Under the pieces are notes generated by a model that searched no databases, was not told the DNA's origin, and was given only the letters and a program-made list of their open reading frames with translations. This document shows, in pieces, positions 1 through 8,802 of a stretch of 64,000 nucleotides of DNA; position 1 is the first letter of the stretch, and every line of letters starts with the position of its first letter. This DNA is from Bacteroidota bacterium. GTDB lineage: Bacteria > Bacteroidota > Bacteroidia > Bacteroidales > P3. Where the stretch lies: NCBI GenBank assembly GCA_023415495.1, contig JAEZKK010000011.1, forward strand, positions 62,001-126,000, in the 5' to 3' direction. Position numbers and translations under genes: made by a program.

Positions 1-960
1 CTATATTCCATAAAAAATGAATTAATAAAGAGGAATTATAATATTCCACTGATTGCAGATATTCATTTTAATCCAAAAGCTGCTGAAATTGCTGCTAAAT
101 ACGTGGAGAAAGTCAGAATTAATCCTGGGAATTATACAGATAAAAACAGGGGTAAATTTGAATACACTTCTGAGGAATACCAGGTGGAATTGGATAAAAT
201 CAAAGATAGGTTATTCCCATTAATTGAGATTTGCAAGGAAAATAATACAGCTATTAGAATAGGAACAAATCATGGGTCCTTATCCGAAAGGATAGTTGGG
301 AAATATGGAAATACACCCTATGCTATGGCTATTTCCGCAATTGAATTTACTAGAATTTGCCATGATTTGGGATTTAGAAATATAGTTTTATCTCAGAAAT
401 CAAGCAATGTAAAGCAAATGATAATGGCGACAAGATTATTAGCTGAGATTCTTGATAGTAAAGGATTATACTACCCTCTTCATTTGGGAGTAACCGAAGC
501 AGGAGATGGAGAGGACGGAAGAATAAAGTCTTCCATAGGTATTGGAGGATTACTTGCCATGGGAATTGGGGATACAATTAGAGTATCTTTGACTGAAGAC
601 CCCGAGAAAGAAATACCAGTAGCCCAATCTATATTACAATCTACTGGAGATAGAATCTATAAGGCAGAATTTATTTCCTGCCCTTCTTGTGGGAGAACAA
701 AATACAATATCCAAGGAGCTTTGAAAAAGGTTAAAGAGGCATGCTCTCATCTAATTGGAGTAAAGATTGGAGTAATGGGCTGTATTGTTAATGGACCTGG
801 GGAAATGGCAGATGCTCATTATGGTTATGTTGGGGCTGGAGAGGGCAAGATTAACCTTTATCGTTCTAAAAACTTGGTTTATCAAAACATCGACGAAAGT
901 ATAGCTTTGGAGAAACTAATCGAAATGATAAAACAAGATGGGAAATGGGTAGAAAGATAA
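1..960 (+). CDS. ispG: 4-hydroxy-3-methylbut-2-enyl diphosphate synthase, C-terminal part (5' end outside window)
   Basis: IspG (GcpE) makes HMBPP from MEcPP in the MEP isoprenoid pathway using a [4Fe-4S] cluster. The frame is open from base 1, so the protein starts left of the window; about 319 residues are visible. It opens with the barrel signature around IADIHFNPKAAEIAA and VRINPGN, continues with GTNHGSLSERI and LHLGVTEAGDGEDGRIKS (the form of the barrel found in plants, Chlamydia and Bacteroidetes), and ends with the cluster domain: CPSCGRT, then GCIVNGPGE with the third Cys and the Glu ligand. The A* insertion domain expected between barrel and cluster domain in Bacteroidetes is absent: SLTEDPEKEIPVAQS runs within about 20 residues into the CPSC motif. 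The stop overlaps the start of the next gene by 16 bases. Confidence 0.95.
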   Translation, partial: LYSIKNELIKRNYNIPLIADIHFNPKAAEIAAKYVEKVRINPGNYTDKNRGKFEYTSEEYQVELDKIKDRLFPLIEICKENNTAIRIGTNHGSLSERIVGKYGNTPYAMAISAIEFTRICHDLGFRNIVLSQKSSNVKQMIMATRLLAEILDSKGLYYPLHLGVTEAGDGEDGRIKSSIGIGGLLAMGIGDTIRVSLTEDPEKEIPVAQSILQSTGDRIYKAEFISCPSCGRTKYNIQGALKKVKEACSHLIGVKIGVMGCIVNGPGEMADAHYGYVGAGEGKINLYRSKNLVYQNIDESIALEKLIEMIKQDGKWVER

Positions 961-1748
961 TTGTTTTTATTCCTCTACTCTTTTTATTTGTCTTTGGTTT
1001 TTCTCAAAGCTCAAGACCTATTAGTTTAGAAAAAGCTATACCCAAATCTCAAAACCATATTCAATACATTGACCATAAGTATTTCAAACTTGGTTACTCA
1101 GAGAAACACGAACAAGCTCAATGGGTTGCTTATATCCTTACCAAGACTATGGTTGAGAAAAATAATGTAAAACGACATTCAAGCTTTGCTCAAGACAAGA
1201 AAGTAATAACCCAATCTGCATCTAATAAGGATTATAAAAATTCTGGTTATGATAAGGGACATCTTTGTCCTGCTGGAGATATGAATTGGAATGCCAAAGC
1301 AATGAAGGCGACTTTCCTCCTAAGTAATATCAGTCCACAAGAGCCAAGCTTTAACAGAGGGATATGGAAGAAATTGGAGGAAAAGGCAAGAGACTGGGCA
1401 GTGGAAAATGATAGCATTATTATTATCACAGGACCCGTATTAAAAGAAATTATAACAAGTATAGGAGAAAACCAAGTTTCTGTACCCTGCTACTTTTATA
1501 AGATAATTATAGATATCTCCCCACCCGATTATAAAGCAATAGGGTTTATTATTGAAAATACATCTTCTAATTTAGACCTTAGGAATTTTAGTTTCTCAAT
1601 TCGTGAAATTGAAACTTTTACAGACTTAAATTTCTTCCATAAATATGATAAAGATGATTTTAATGAGAGACTTGAAACAAGTATTAATCTTTCAGATTGG
1701 AATTTGAAAAATGAAAAAAATAGAAAAGAAACTAAGAAATCTCGCTAA
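945..1748 (+). CDS. secreted DNA/RNA non-specific endonuclease (NucA/Serratia type)
   Basis: A 267-residue exported nuclease of the DNA/RNA non-specific (beta-beta-alpha metal) family, expected to cut nucleic acids outside the cytoplasm. Residues 1-20 are a signal peptide ending GFS, followed by Gln21. The active-site motif is DKGH at residues 103-106 (DRGH in the family; His106 is the expected general base), followed by LCPAGDM and by NISPQ and FNRGIW around residues 128-142, which include the metal-ligand Asn region. The C-terminal 60 residues are charged. The start codon lies inside the end of ispG and the end overlaps the next gene by 38 bases, so the three genes look translationally coupled, though their functions are unrelated. 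Substrate range and location are inferred from the family. Confidence 0.85.
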   Translation: MGRKIIVFIPLLFLFVFGFSQSSRPISLEKAIPKSQNHIQYIDHKYFKLGYSEKHEQAQWVAYILTKTMVEKNNVKRHSSFAQDKKVITQSASNKDYKNSGYDKGHLCPAGDMNWNAKAMKATFLLSNISPQEPSFNRGIWKKLEEKARDWAVENDSIIIITGPVLKEIITSIGENQVSVPCYFYKIIIDISPPDYKAIGFIIENTSSNLDLRNFSFSIREIETFTDLNFFHKYDKDDFNERLETSINLSDWNLKNEKNRKETKKSR

Positions 1749-4698
1749 AGAAATTCAAGGAGATTTATTAATAGATAATCTTTCTAAGGCAGTGTATTCT
1801 ACCGATGCATCTGCTTATAGAGAAACTCCTCTTGGGGTAGTATTGCCAAAAACCAAGGAGGATATTGTGAAGATTATCTCCTTTGCTAAGGAAAATAAGA
1901 TTAGTTTAATCCCAAGAGGGGCTGGGACTTCTCTTGCAGGTCAGGTTGTTGGAGATGGTCTTGTGGTGGATATTTCAAGGTATTTCAAAAAGATAATTGA
2001 GGTTAATACTAAGGAGAGATGGGTTAGGGTTGAGCCAGGAGTTGTGCTTGATGAATTGAATAATTATCTAAAACCATTTGGATTATTCTTTGGTCCTGAA
2101 ACCTCAACGGGGAATCGCTGCACAATTGGGGGTATGGTTGGGAATAATAGCTGCGGTTCTCATTCCCTAATTTATGGCTCTACAAGAGACCATCTCCTCT
2201 CTTCAAAGATTATTCTATCGGATTCAAAAGAGATTGAAATCAAATCAATATCCGCAAAAGAGTTTGAAGAGAAGAAGAAAAAAGAGGATTTAGAAGGGAG
2301 GATTTACAAATATTTATGGGATAGATTATCAAACGAAGAGATAAGAAAAGAGATTGAAGAGAGATTCCCAGATAAGGAAATTAGAAGAAGGAATAATGGT
2401 TATGCAATTGATGAATTAATAGATAATAATATATTTAATCCTGAAAGCTCCAATGCTTTTAATCTTTCCAAGCTATTTGCAGGCAGCGAAGGCACACTCG
2501 CCTTTGGGATAGAATTTAAGCTAAACCTATCTCCTTTACCACCAAAAGAGAAGGCAGTTATCTGTGCTCACTTCGATTCTTTGGAAGAAAGTTTTGAAGG
2601 AAACCTTATAGCATTAGGGAATAAGCCGTATGCTATTGAGCTAATGGATAATAATATTCTTGAATCTGCTTCAAGGAATATATCCCAAAACAAGAATATG
2701 TTCTTTGTTAGTGGCAGTCCAAAAGCAATATTAATTATTGAGCTTGCCGAGGAAACTCCAGAGGAATTAGACCATAAAATTGGCAGTATTATCCAAGAAT
2801 TAAAATCCAAGAATTTAGGTTATGCCTATCCTGTTTTGAAAGATAAGGATATTCCAAAGGTCTGGGAACTAAGAAAAGCAGGGCTTGGTTTGCTTACAAA
2901 TATACCTGGAAGTGCTAAGCCTGTTTCGGTTATTGAGGATACAGCAGTATCTCCTAAGATGTTTTCTTCCTATATAAAAGAGTTTAAAGAAATACTAAAG
3001 AAATATGATTTAGAATGTGTTTACCACGCCCATATTGCCACTGGGGAACTTCATCTTAGACCTATTTTAGATTTAAAGAAGAGAAAAGATATTGAGATAT
3101 TTAGGAATTTAAGTATTGAGGTTGCTGAACTTGTAAGGAAGTATAGGGGGAGTTTAAGTGGGGAACACGGGGATGGACGATTAAGAGGAGAGTTTATTCC
3201 TCTTATGTATGGCGAGAAAATCTATTCTCTAATGAAGGAGATTAAGGAGGTTTGGGATGGAGATAATATATTTAATAAGGGGAAAATTATCGACACTCCT
3301 AAGATGAATACCTTCTTAAGATATGATTATCCAGTCAAAAAGGATAAGAAATATTTAGAACCAAATACAATAATCTCTGATAAGGAATTTCGTTCTTACT
3401 ATGATTTCTCCGAGCAAAAAGACTTCCTTTCGGCTATTGAACAATGTAATGGCTCCGCAGATTGCAGAAAGGGAATCGAGTTTCTTGGGACAATGTGTCC
3501 CTCTTATCGTGCTACAAATGATGAACGTTTCACCCCAAGAGCAAGGGCTAATGCATTAAGAGACTACCTCTCCTACTCCAAAGAAAATAATCCTTTCGAC
3601 AGCAAGGAATTATATTGGATATTGGATAATTGTCTTTCATGCAAGGGTTGCAAAAGTGAATGCCCTTCTAATGTGGACATTGCCAAATTGAAATCCGAGT
3701 TCCTACAACATTATTATAATGCTAATGGAATACCTCTAAGGGTGATTCTTATTAATTATCTTCCCTTTTTCCAAAGACTTACTTCATCAATTCCTTGGTT
3801 TTATAATTGGTTAATTAGAAATCAAATTACCTCTTATGCTATTAAGAAAGTATTGAGATTCTCCCTTAAAAGACCTTTTCCCCTTATGAATAATTATAGT
3901 TTAAGGCGTCTTAGCTCTAAACTAAAGGATAGGAATACTCAAGAATATAAGAAGAAGATATATTTCTTTGCCGATGAATTTACTAATTATCAGGATGCTG
4001 AAATTGGGTTTTCTGCCTTGGAACTCTTTATTTCTCTTGGTTACAGAGTAGAGATTCCACCTATTAGAGAGAGCGGAAGAATTGCTATGTCTAAGGGTTG
4101 GGTAAAGCGTGCTAAGAGGATTGCCAATAAGAATTATAGGAAATTAAAGGATATTATAAGTGAAGATACTCCTTTAATTGGGATAGAACCCTCAACCATT
4201 CTTAGCTTTAAGGATGAGTATCCAAGCCTTATTAAGAATGAGAATATCTCCAAACACTGCCTACTTTTCGATGAGTTTTTGGCTATGGAGATTGATAATG
4301 GAAATATTCTATCATCAGATTTCTCAGAGGAAAAGCAAAATATTCTATTACATGGACATTGTCAACAAAAGGCAATTATTGGGACTGGAGCTATGGAAAA
4401 GGTACTTAGCCTACCTAAAAACTATAAGGTTGAGGTAATTCCAAGCGGATGTTGCGGAATGGCAGGAAGCTTTGGATATGAGGAAAAAAACTATGAAATC
4501 TCCAAAAACATAGGAGAACAAATACTATTCCCAGCTATCTTAAAAGCCGAAGAAGAAAGAATAATATCTGCTCCCGGCACAAGTTGCAGAGAACATATCA
4601 AGCATTTTACAAATAAACAAGCCCTTCATCCAATTGAAATCCTTTGGTATTCCCGAAAACTTAGATTGGGATTAAGAAACCAAGAAACACTTAACTAA
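1711..4698 (+). CDS. FAD-linked oxidoreductase fused to Fe-S/CCG domains (YdiJ-type, D-2-hydroxyacid dehydrogenase)
   Basis: A 995-residue fusion with the same domain order and length as E. coli YdiJ, a D-2-hydroxyglutarate dehydrogenase. N-terminal PCMH FAD domain: PRGAGTSLAGQ near residue 65 and GNNSCGSHS near 143. C-terminal FAD-oxidase domain: HAHIATGELHLRP near 443 and SGEHGDGRLRGEF near 483. Then a GlpC-like Fe-S part with CNGSADCRKG, MCPSYRAT and CLSCKGCKSECP (about 575-660), and a heterodisulfide-reductase-like CCG region with HGHCQQKA and PSGCCGMAGSFG (about 875-925). It probably oxidises a D-2-hydroxyacid (lactate, 2-hydroxyglutarate or similar) and passes electrons through the clusters. 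Substrate cannot be told from the sequence. The start overlaps the nuclease gene by 38 bases; a start slightly further downstream is possible. Confidence 0.88.
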   Translation: MKKIEKKLRNLAKEIQGDLLIDNLSKAVYSTDASAYRETPLGVVLPKTKEDIVKIISFAKENKISLIPRGAGTSLAGQVVGDGLVVDISRYFKKIIEVNTKERWVRVEPGVVLDELNNYLKPFGLFFGPETSTGNRCTIGGMVGNNSCGSHSLIYGSTRDHLLSSKIILSDSKEIEIKSISAKEFEEKKKKEDLEGRIYKYLWDRLSNEEIRKEIEERFPDKEIRRRNNGYAIDELIDNNIFNPESSNAFNLSKLFAGSEGTLAFGIEFKLNLSPLPPKEKAVICAHFDSLEESFEGNLIALGNKPYAIELMDNNILESASRNISQNKNMFFVSGSPKAILIIELAEETPEELDHKIGSIIQELKSKNLGYAYPVLKDKDIPKVWELRKAGLGLLTNIPGSAKPVSVIEDTAVSPKMFSSYIKEFKEILKKYDLECVYHAHIATGELHLRPILDLKKRKDIEIFRNLSIEVAELVRKYRGSLSGEHGDGRLRGEFIPLMYGEKIYSLMKEIKEVWDGDNIFNKGKIIDTPKMNTFLRYDYPVKKDKKYLEPNTIISDKEFRSYYDFSEQKDFLSAIEQCNGSADCRKGIEFLGTMCPSYRATNDERFTPRARANALRDYLSYSKENNPFDSKELYWILDNCLSCKGCKSECPSNVDIAKLKSEFLQHYYNANGIPLRVILINYLPFFQRLTSSIPWFYNWLIRNQITSYAIKKVLRFSLKRPFPLMNNYSLRRLSSKLKDRNTQEYKKKIYFFADEFTNYQDAEIGFSALELFISLGYRVEIPPIRESGRIAMSKGWVKRAKRIANKNYRKLKDIISEDTPLIGIEPSTILSFKDEYPSLIKNENISKHCLLFDEFLAMEIDNGNILSSDFSEEKQNILLHGHCQQKAIIGTGAMEKVLSLPKNYKVEVIPSGCCGMAGSFGYEEKNYEISKNIGEQILFPAILKAEEERIISAPGTSCREHIKHFTNKQALHPIEILWYSRKLRLGLRNQETLN

Positions 4699-4706
4699 AA
4701 AATTTA

Positions 4707-4714
4707 TATCTTTG
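4707..4714 (+). promoter_or_regulatory. Bacteroidetes -7 element upstream of the epimerase gene
   Basis: TATCTTTG matches the TAnnTTTG -7 consensus and ends 30 bases before the ATG at 4745. No clear -33 TTTG is seen at the usual distance. It would separate the polysaccharide gene from the upstream dehydrogenase transcript. Confidence 0.55.
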
Positions 4715-4744
4715 CCAGAGATTTGAGGAGATAATTATTATTGA

Positions 4745-6676
4745 ATGAATAAACTTTATAAAGATTTGTTGTCGCTTATTGACAGATTAATGACTAATAG
4801 GTATCTGCCTTCTTGGGTTATTCTCTTGATTGACTTTATTATTTCTATTGCTTCTGCTTTTATTTCGGGGTTTATTATCGGGGAGAAAGAAGTTTGGTTT
4901 GACTTTCCTTATGATAATTATTCTATCCGCTTCTTAGTGCTTTCCATTAGTTTAACTACTTTATTTTTAATTGTTTTTCGAGTTGCTAAGGGAGTAATTC
5001 GCTACTCTACCTTTAGCGATGCTATGAGGATATTCCTTGCTGTTCTCGCCGCATGCTCAACTACCTTGATAATAAATGCTATTTATAAGAATTATTTCAG
5101 CCCTATTGAATTTGATTACCTGCCTAAGGAATTGGTATTAATGTATTTCTTTGTCTGCTATATTGGTCTGTTTCTTTTTAGAATGTTTGTACGTTGGTTA
5201 TTTGAAAAGGCTTATAAATCAGGGGTGCATATTGATACTACAGTTCAGGTTGTGATATTTGGAGCTGGAAGAACCGGTACCTCAACCGCCAATACTCTTA
5301 TCTCTACTTCAAGGAAATACTATATTAGGGGCTTTATTGACGATGATGATAACCTTAAGGGAAAGTCGATAATGGGCTTTAGGATATGGGGTAGTAAGGA
5401 CTTTGAGAATATAATTAAGTATAAGGATATTGACCAATTAATTATTGCTACTAATAGGATTTCGACCCAAAGGAAGAATGAAATCTTCGATATTTGCTTT
5501 CAAAACAAGGTTAAAGTATTATCCGTTCCCCATATTAAGACTTGGACAGATGGGAAATTAAGGGTAGAGCAAATCAAGGAAATAGAGATAGAACAATTGC
5601 TGAACCGTCAGGAGATTAAGCTTAATTCGGAGATAATTAGCAAGGAAATTACCGATAAGGTGGTGCTGGTAACTGGTGCTGCTGGCTCTATTGGTTCGGA
5701 GATTGTAAGACAGGTTATAAAGTTTAATCCTAAGAATATATTGGTTTTAGACCAAGCCGAGACTCCTCTTTACGAGATTGAATATGAGATTAAGGAGAAT
5801 TATCCTGATATTCCAAAACAGATTATTATTGCCTCTATTACCGATAGGATTACAATGGAAAAGGTATTTAGGGAGTTTTCTCCTGATATTGTTTTCCATG
5901 CTGCTGCCTATAAGCATGTGCCAATGATGGAATCTCATCCTTGTCAAGCAGCTAAGACAAATATTTTAGGCACAAAGAATATTGCAGATTTATCTCTTAA
6001 GTATGGGGTAAAGAAATTTGTTATGATATCTACCGACAAGGCTGTTAACCCAACAAATGTGATGGGTGCTACCAAGCGTTTTGCTGAAATCTATATACAA
6101 TCCCTAAATAAGGATGAGGAAAACAGGACGGGATTTATTACAACAAGGTTTGGTAATGTACTTGGATCCAACGGTTCTGTTATCCCAAGGTTTAAGGAAC
6201 AGATTAAGAATGGAGGTCCTATAACCGTTACACATCCTGATATAATACGTTATTTTATGACTATCCCCGAGGCTTGTCGCCTTGTGCTTGAGGCAGGAGT
6301 TATGGGAAAGGGTGGTGAGATATTCGTTTTCGATATGGGAGAGCCTGTTAAGATAATTGATTTGGCAAGAAGGATGATAAAACTTTCGGGTTTTGAGCCA
6401 GATACAGATATAAAGATTGAATTTACAGGACTGCGACCTGGTGAGAAACTTTACGAGGAATTGCTTAGCACAAAAGAAAATACCCTCCCTACCTATCATA
6501 AGAAAATCTTTATAGGACATAAGGAAGAAGTAGATAATAATGAAATAGAATCTTCTATTAATTCCATTGAAAAAGCATTGGAAAACCAAGATGAGACCCA
6601 GGTTGTAAGAATAATAAAAGAATTGGTTAAGACCTTTAAGAGCAATAATAGTCGTTTTGAGGAATTGGATAAATAA
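4745..6676 (+). CDS. membrane nucleotide-sugar epimerase/dehydratase (CapD/WbpM family)
   Basis: A 643-residue polysaccharide biosynthesis protein of the CapD/FlaA1-extended family, which acts on UDP-GlcNAc-type sugars (4,6-dehydratase or epimerase step) at the inner membrane. Four hydrophobic segments fill roughly residues 20-160. Two Rossmann folds follow: a degenerate one with FGAGRTGTSTAN near residue 173 and the catalytic one with VTGAAGSIGSEI near 310. HAAAYKHVPMME and STDKAVNPTNVMGATKR are the family signatures, with the usual Met in place of Tyr in the YxxxK triad. RPGEKLYEELL is near 560. The next gene, 11 bases downstream, is an acyltransferase, which fits a surface-glycan role. The exact sugar is not readable from sequence. 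Confidence 0.9.
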   Translation: MNKLYKDLLSLIDRLMTNRYLPSWVILLIDFIISIASAFISGFIIGEKEVWFDFPYDNYSIRFLVLSISLTTLFLIVFRVAKGVIRYSTFSDAMRIFLAVLAACSTTLIINAIYKNYFSPIEFDYLPKELVLMYFFVCYIGLFLFRMFVRWLFEKAYKSGVHIDTTVQVVIFGAGRTGTSTANTLISTSRKYYIRGFIDDDDNLKGKSIMGFRIWGSKDFENIIKYKDIDQLIIATNRISTQRKNEIFDICFQNKVKVLSVPHIKTWTDGKLRVEQIKEIEIEQLLNRQEIKLNSEIISKEITDKVVLVTGAAGSIGSEIVRQVIKFNPKNILVLDQAETPLYEIEYEIKENYPDIPKQIIIASITDRITMEKVFREFSPDIVFHAAAYKHVPMMESHPCQAAKTNILGTKNIADLSLKYGVKKFVMISTDKAVNPTNVMGATKRFAEIYIQSLNKDEENRTGFITTRFGNVLGSNGSVIPRFKEQIKNGGPITVTHPDIIRYFMTIPEACRLVLEAGVMGKGGEIFVFDMGEPVKIIDLARRMIKLSGFEPDTDIKIEFTGLRPGEKLYEELLSTKENTLPTYHKKIFIGHKEEVDNNEIESSINSIEKALENQDETQVVRIIKELVKTFKSNNSRFEELDK

Positions 6677-6687
6677 GTTATAAGAGT

Positions 6688-7683
6688 ATGGAAAGGAATA
6701 AGATAATAGATATTGCTAAGGGAATTGGGATTATTCTTGTGGTATATACCCATACGAAATGCTATGCTCACGATAGTATTTATCTTTTTATTATGCCCTT
6801 ATTCTTTGCTCTAAGTGGTTATTTCTTTAATGAAAAAAGAGGTACTTGGGATAATATTAAAGCCAAATTCAATAGCCTTATAATACCCTATATTTTTTAC
6901 TTTCTATTAGTCCAATCGATGTTTATCCTATTGCATAAGATATTCTATCAGGATGTTTATTTTGCTTGGTCAATGTTTGTTAAGCCTTATTGGGCAGTGG
7001 GTCCTATGTGGTTTTTCTGGGGATTATTCTTTACTTCAGTATTCTTTTCCCTAATAGCCAAACTCTTTAAAAACAAATACCTAATCCTTATCATAAGTCT
7101 TGTTTTCAGTATTGGAGGATATTTATTATCTCAATACAAAATCTCCCTTCCTCTTTATATTGACTCAGCATTAAGTATGACAATATTCTATGGAATTGGT
7201 TATGGTCTAAAGAAATTCAATATAATTGAGAAATTCAACACAAAAAACTCAATAATAATAGGAGGAACATCCCTTATTATCTATTCCTTAGGCATAGTAT
7301 TCACATTGGTAAATAATACAAAACCAAACGAAGTACCAGCAAACTATATCCTCTTCCTTTTATCTTCCACCTCAGCAATTATCGCAATCCTAATAATTTC
7401 TCGACTAATAACTAAATTAGGAATCATATCAAAAATCCTAAGTTTCTACGGAAAAGAATCCCTGATAATCTTTGTTTTCCACTATTTTACCTTCTATGCA
7501 TACTATCTTCTATTCAATGCAGACAAAGAAAATCTAACCTATCTCCAAGGATTCTTAATAACAATCTTCGCCCTAATACTATCAATGCTATTAGGATTAT
7601 TACAAAAACGCTATCTCCCAATCCCAAATCTAAAATCAGTTTACAAATACCTAAAAGACACAATATCCGCTTCGCTGAAATAG
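6688..7683 (+). CDS. membrane acyltransferase 3 family protein (O-acetyltransferase)
   Basis: A 331-residue polytopic protein with about ten hydrophobic segments, of the acyltransferase 3 / fucose 4-O-acetylase-like family. The family transfers acyl groups, often acetyl, to sugars of capsules, O-antigens or exopolysaccharides. The N-terminus has the expected pattern: DIAKGIGIILVVYTHT (His as the likely catalytic residue, near residue 22), then FALSGYFF near 44 and the WFFWGLFF segment near 105. The C-terminal third is AT-rich with many rare-looking AAA/ATA codons, but so are the ends of other genes here. It follows the epimerase gene by 11 bases and probably shares its transcript. It stops just before a hairpin shared with the convergent HU gene. 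Confidence 0.82.
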   Translation: MERNKIIDIAKGIGIILVVYTHTKCYAHDSIYLFIMPLFFALSGYFFNEKRGTWDNIKAKFNSLIIPYIFYFLLVQSMFILLHKIFYQDVYFAWSMFVKPYWAVGPMWFFWGLFFTSVFFSLIAKLFKNKYLILIISLVFSIGGYLLSQYKISLPLYIDSALSMTIFYGIGYGLKKFNIIEKFNTKNSIIIGGTSLIIYSLGIVFTLVNNTKPNEVPANYILFLLSSTSAIIAILIISRLITKLGIISKILSFYGKESLIIFVFHYFTFYAYYLLFNADKENLTYLQGFLITIFALILSMLLGLLQKRYLPIPNLKSVYKYLKDTISASLK

Positions 7684-7692
7684 ATTATTAAA

Positions 7693-7724
7693 AAAGGGAA
7701 GTAGAAATTACTCTACTCCCCTTT
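7693..7724 (-). terminator. hairpin terminator between the acyltransferase and HU genes
   Basis: Inverted arms at 7693-7705 and 7712-7724 form a 13-bp stem with one A-C mismatch and a 6-base loop. Read on the minus strand it is followed by TTTTTTAATA, a good U-tract, so it ends HU transcription. The plus side lacks a U-tract. Confidence 0.75.
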
Positions 7725-7748
7725 AGATTCCGAAAACCAATACTCTAA

Positions 7749-8180
7749 CTATGTAGCTGGAGTTTCGTTTTCAGTTTTTGACTGCAATCCCTTGATGTCT
7801 ATATCAATGATTGCTGCCTTAGTTTCCCTAAGCTTTTTGTAAAACCTTTTTGAAGGGCGGAAACGTACATACTTCCTTGTAATGGTTTCTGCAGTTACCT
7901 CTTCTAAGGTATCAACTGCCTTGGCAGTGATTTTGAAATAAAATTTCCCTAAATCACCCAACTCAACAGGATTGCCCTGAAGAATTTGCCAAGTAACAAC
8001 TGTCTCAAGCTGTCTTAGGGTTGCGAGAATATCACCAGCTGATAGTGATGATGTCTCTGAAATCATTTGAGCTATTTCCTCAAATCCCACTGTTTCGTTA
8101 TGAAATATCCTTCCAAGGAATTTCTCACCCGGAGTGAAGCCGGTTTTGATGTTTCGCTTTACGCGAACAATTCTCACCAT
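7749..8180 (-). CDS. HU-related DNA-binding protein (Bacteroidetes HU_rel type)
   Basis: A 143-residue histone-like protein of the Bacteroidetes HU-related group, longer than the 90-residue classical HU because of a C-terminal extension. It has the HU pattern of an N-terminal helical dimerisation part (FEEIAQMISETSSLSAGDILATL) and a beta arm with the V-x-L-x-x-L-G-x-F motif, here PVELGDLGKFYFKI at about residues 74-87, followed by the basic RKYVRFRPSKRFYKKL. It should bind and bend DNA as a dimer. It stands alone between a promoter at 8255-8285 and a terminator at 7693-7724. A palindrome array lies only about 300 bases upstream; a link between the two is possible but unproven. Confidence 0.9.
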   Translation of the reverse strand: MVRIVRVKRNIKTGFTPGEKFLGRIFHNETVGFEEIAQMISETSSLSAGDILATLRQLETVVTWQILQGNPVELGDLGKFYFKITAKAVDTLEEVTAETITRKYVRFRPSKRFYKKLRETKAAIIDIDIKGLQSKTENETPAT

Positions 8181-8254
8181 TTTTTCTTAATAAAAGGGTT
8201 TTTAATTTAGAATTGTTCTTAATAATACAACTCAGGTCTCTCCCTTTCTGATTA

Positions 8255-8285
8255 CAAATATAGTATATTTTTTGTTAATATGCAA
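8255..8285 (-). promoter_or_regulatory. promoter of the HU-related gene
   Basis: On the minus strand TATATTTG (8255-8262) fits the -7 consensus and TTG (8283-8285) lies 20 bases upstream as the -33 element. It leaves a leader of about 70 bases before the ATG at 8180. Confidence 0.7.
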
Positions 8286-8486
8286 GTTTTTTTTGTGCTT
8301 TTTATGTTCTTTTTTTTAATATAATTTATAGACTATTGATTTACAGATACTTTATTTTAATGTAATTTTTACTTATTTTTATTTTTTTGGGTTTTTATTC
8401 CTCCTTTTTTAATACTATTTTTACGTTTCTTTATGCTAATTTTGAAATTTTCTTTATCGGAAATTTGAAATTATTTCTCCCTCAAA

Positions 8487-8567
8487 AAGGACTTAGTCCT
8501 TACCCCTAAAGGACTAAGTCCTCCACCCCAAAGGACTTAGTCCTTCGACCCTAAGGACTAAGTCCTT
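8487..8567. repeat. palindrome array A: AAGGACTWAGTCCTT x4, 22-bp period
   Basis: Four 15-bp odd palindromes start at 8487, 8509, 8531 and 8553, exactly 22 bp apart, with 7-bp spacers ACCCCTA, CACCCCA and CGACCCT. The central base alternates T, A, T, A, so successive units read as reverse complements. Only the last base of unit 2 breaks the palindrome. It follows the same 15+7 rule as arrays at 26024, 47892 and 59729. Confidence 0.95.
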
Positions 8568-8658
8568 TTTCAGCACACTTAATAACTTAATATACTAATA
8601 GTTACAAATCTCATTTTATCACTTCTAATCAATCAATTAAATATTCTTTAATAAAACA

Positions 8659-8688
8659 TTTGATGTATATAAAAAAGGATTAACTTTG
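8659..8688 (+). promoter_or_regulatory. strong orphan promoter facing the type III mod gene
   Basis: TTTG (8659-8662), an 18-base gap and TAACTTTG (8681-8688) form one of the best -33/-7 pairs in the window. The only ORF it serves is the 21-codon frame at 8737-8802; beyond that it would give antisense RNA to mod. Confidence 0.6.
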
Positions 8689-8736
8689 GAGTCTGTAATA
8701 AATACTGATTGGATATATTATAAAAGAATATTCAAT

Positions 8737-8802
8737 ATGAAAAGACCTAAAATAGATTTGAATAGAAATAGAATAATTGATGCTAAACAAGCTTTTTTTT
8801 AA
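8737..8802 (+). CDS. 21-residue small ORF, possibly the start of a lost regulator gene
   Basis: An ATG frame of 21 codons lies 49 bases behind a strong promoter. It encodes a basic peptide (MKRPKIDLNRN, then RIIDAKQAFF) and ends in an eight-T run where it overlaps the end of mod on the other strand. The sequence resembles the first helix of TetR-like regulators (R-x-x-I-L-D-A-A), so it may be the remnant of a gene cut off when the restriction-modification operon was acquired. It could equally be a chance ORF. No function is claimed. Confidence 0.3.
   Translation: MKRPKIDLNRNRIIDAKQAFF

Larger units (their letters stand above)
8181..8798. other. 618-base intergenic region with promoter, AT-rich stretch, palindrome array and small ORF
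   Basis: It holds the HU promoter (8255-8285), a T-rich stretch, two 23-bp direct repeats starting at 8426 and 8449 (TTTCTTTAT...GAAAT), the palindrome array at 8487-8567, a strong plus-strand promoter at 8659-8688 and a 21-codon ORF at 8737-8802. No longer gene is seen. Confidence 0.8.

Noticed and set aside
8487..8567. Reading the phased arrays as CRISPR
   Set aside because: Units are 15-16 bp with constant 7-bp, partly conserved spacers; there are no 28-36 bp repeats, no unique 30-bp spacers, no leader and no cas genes in the window.
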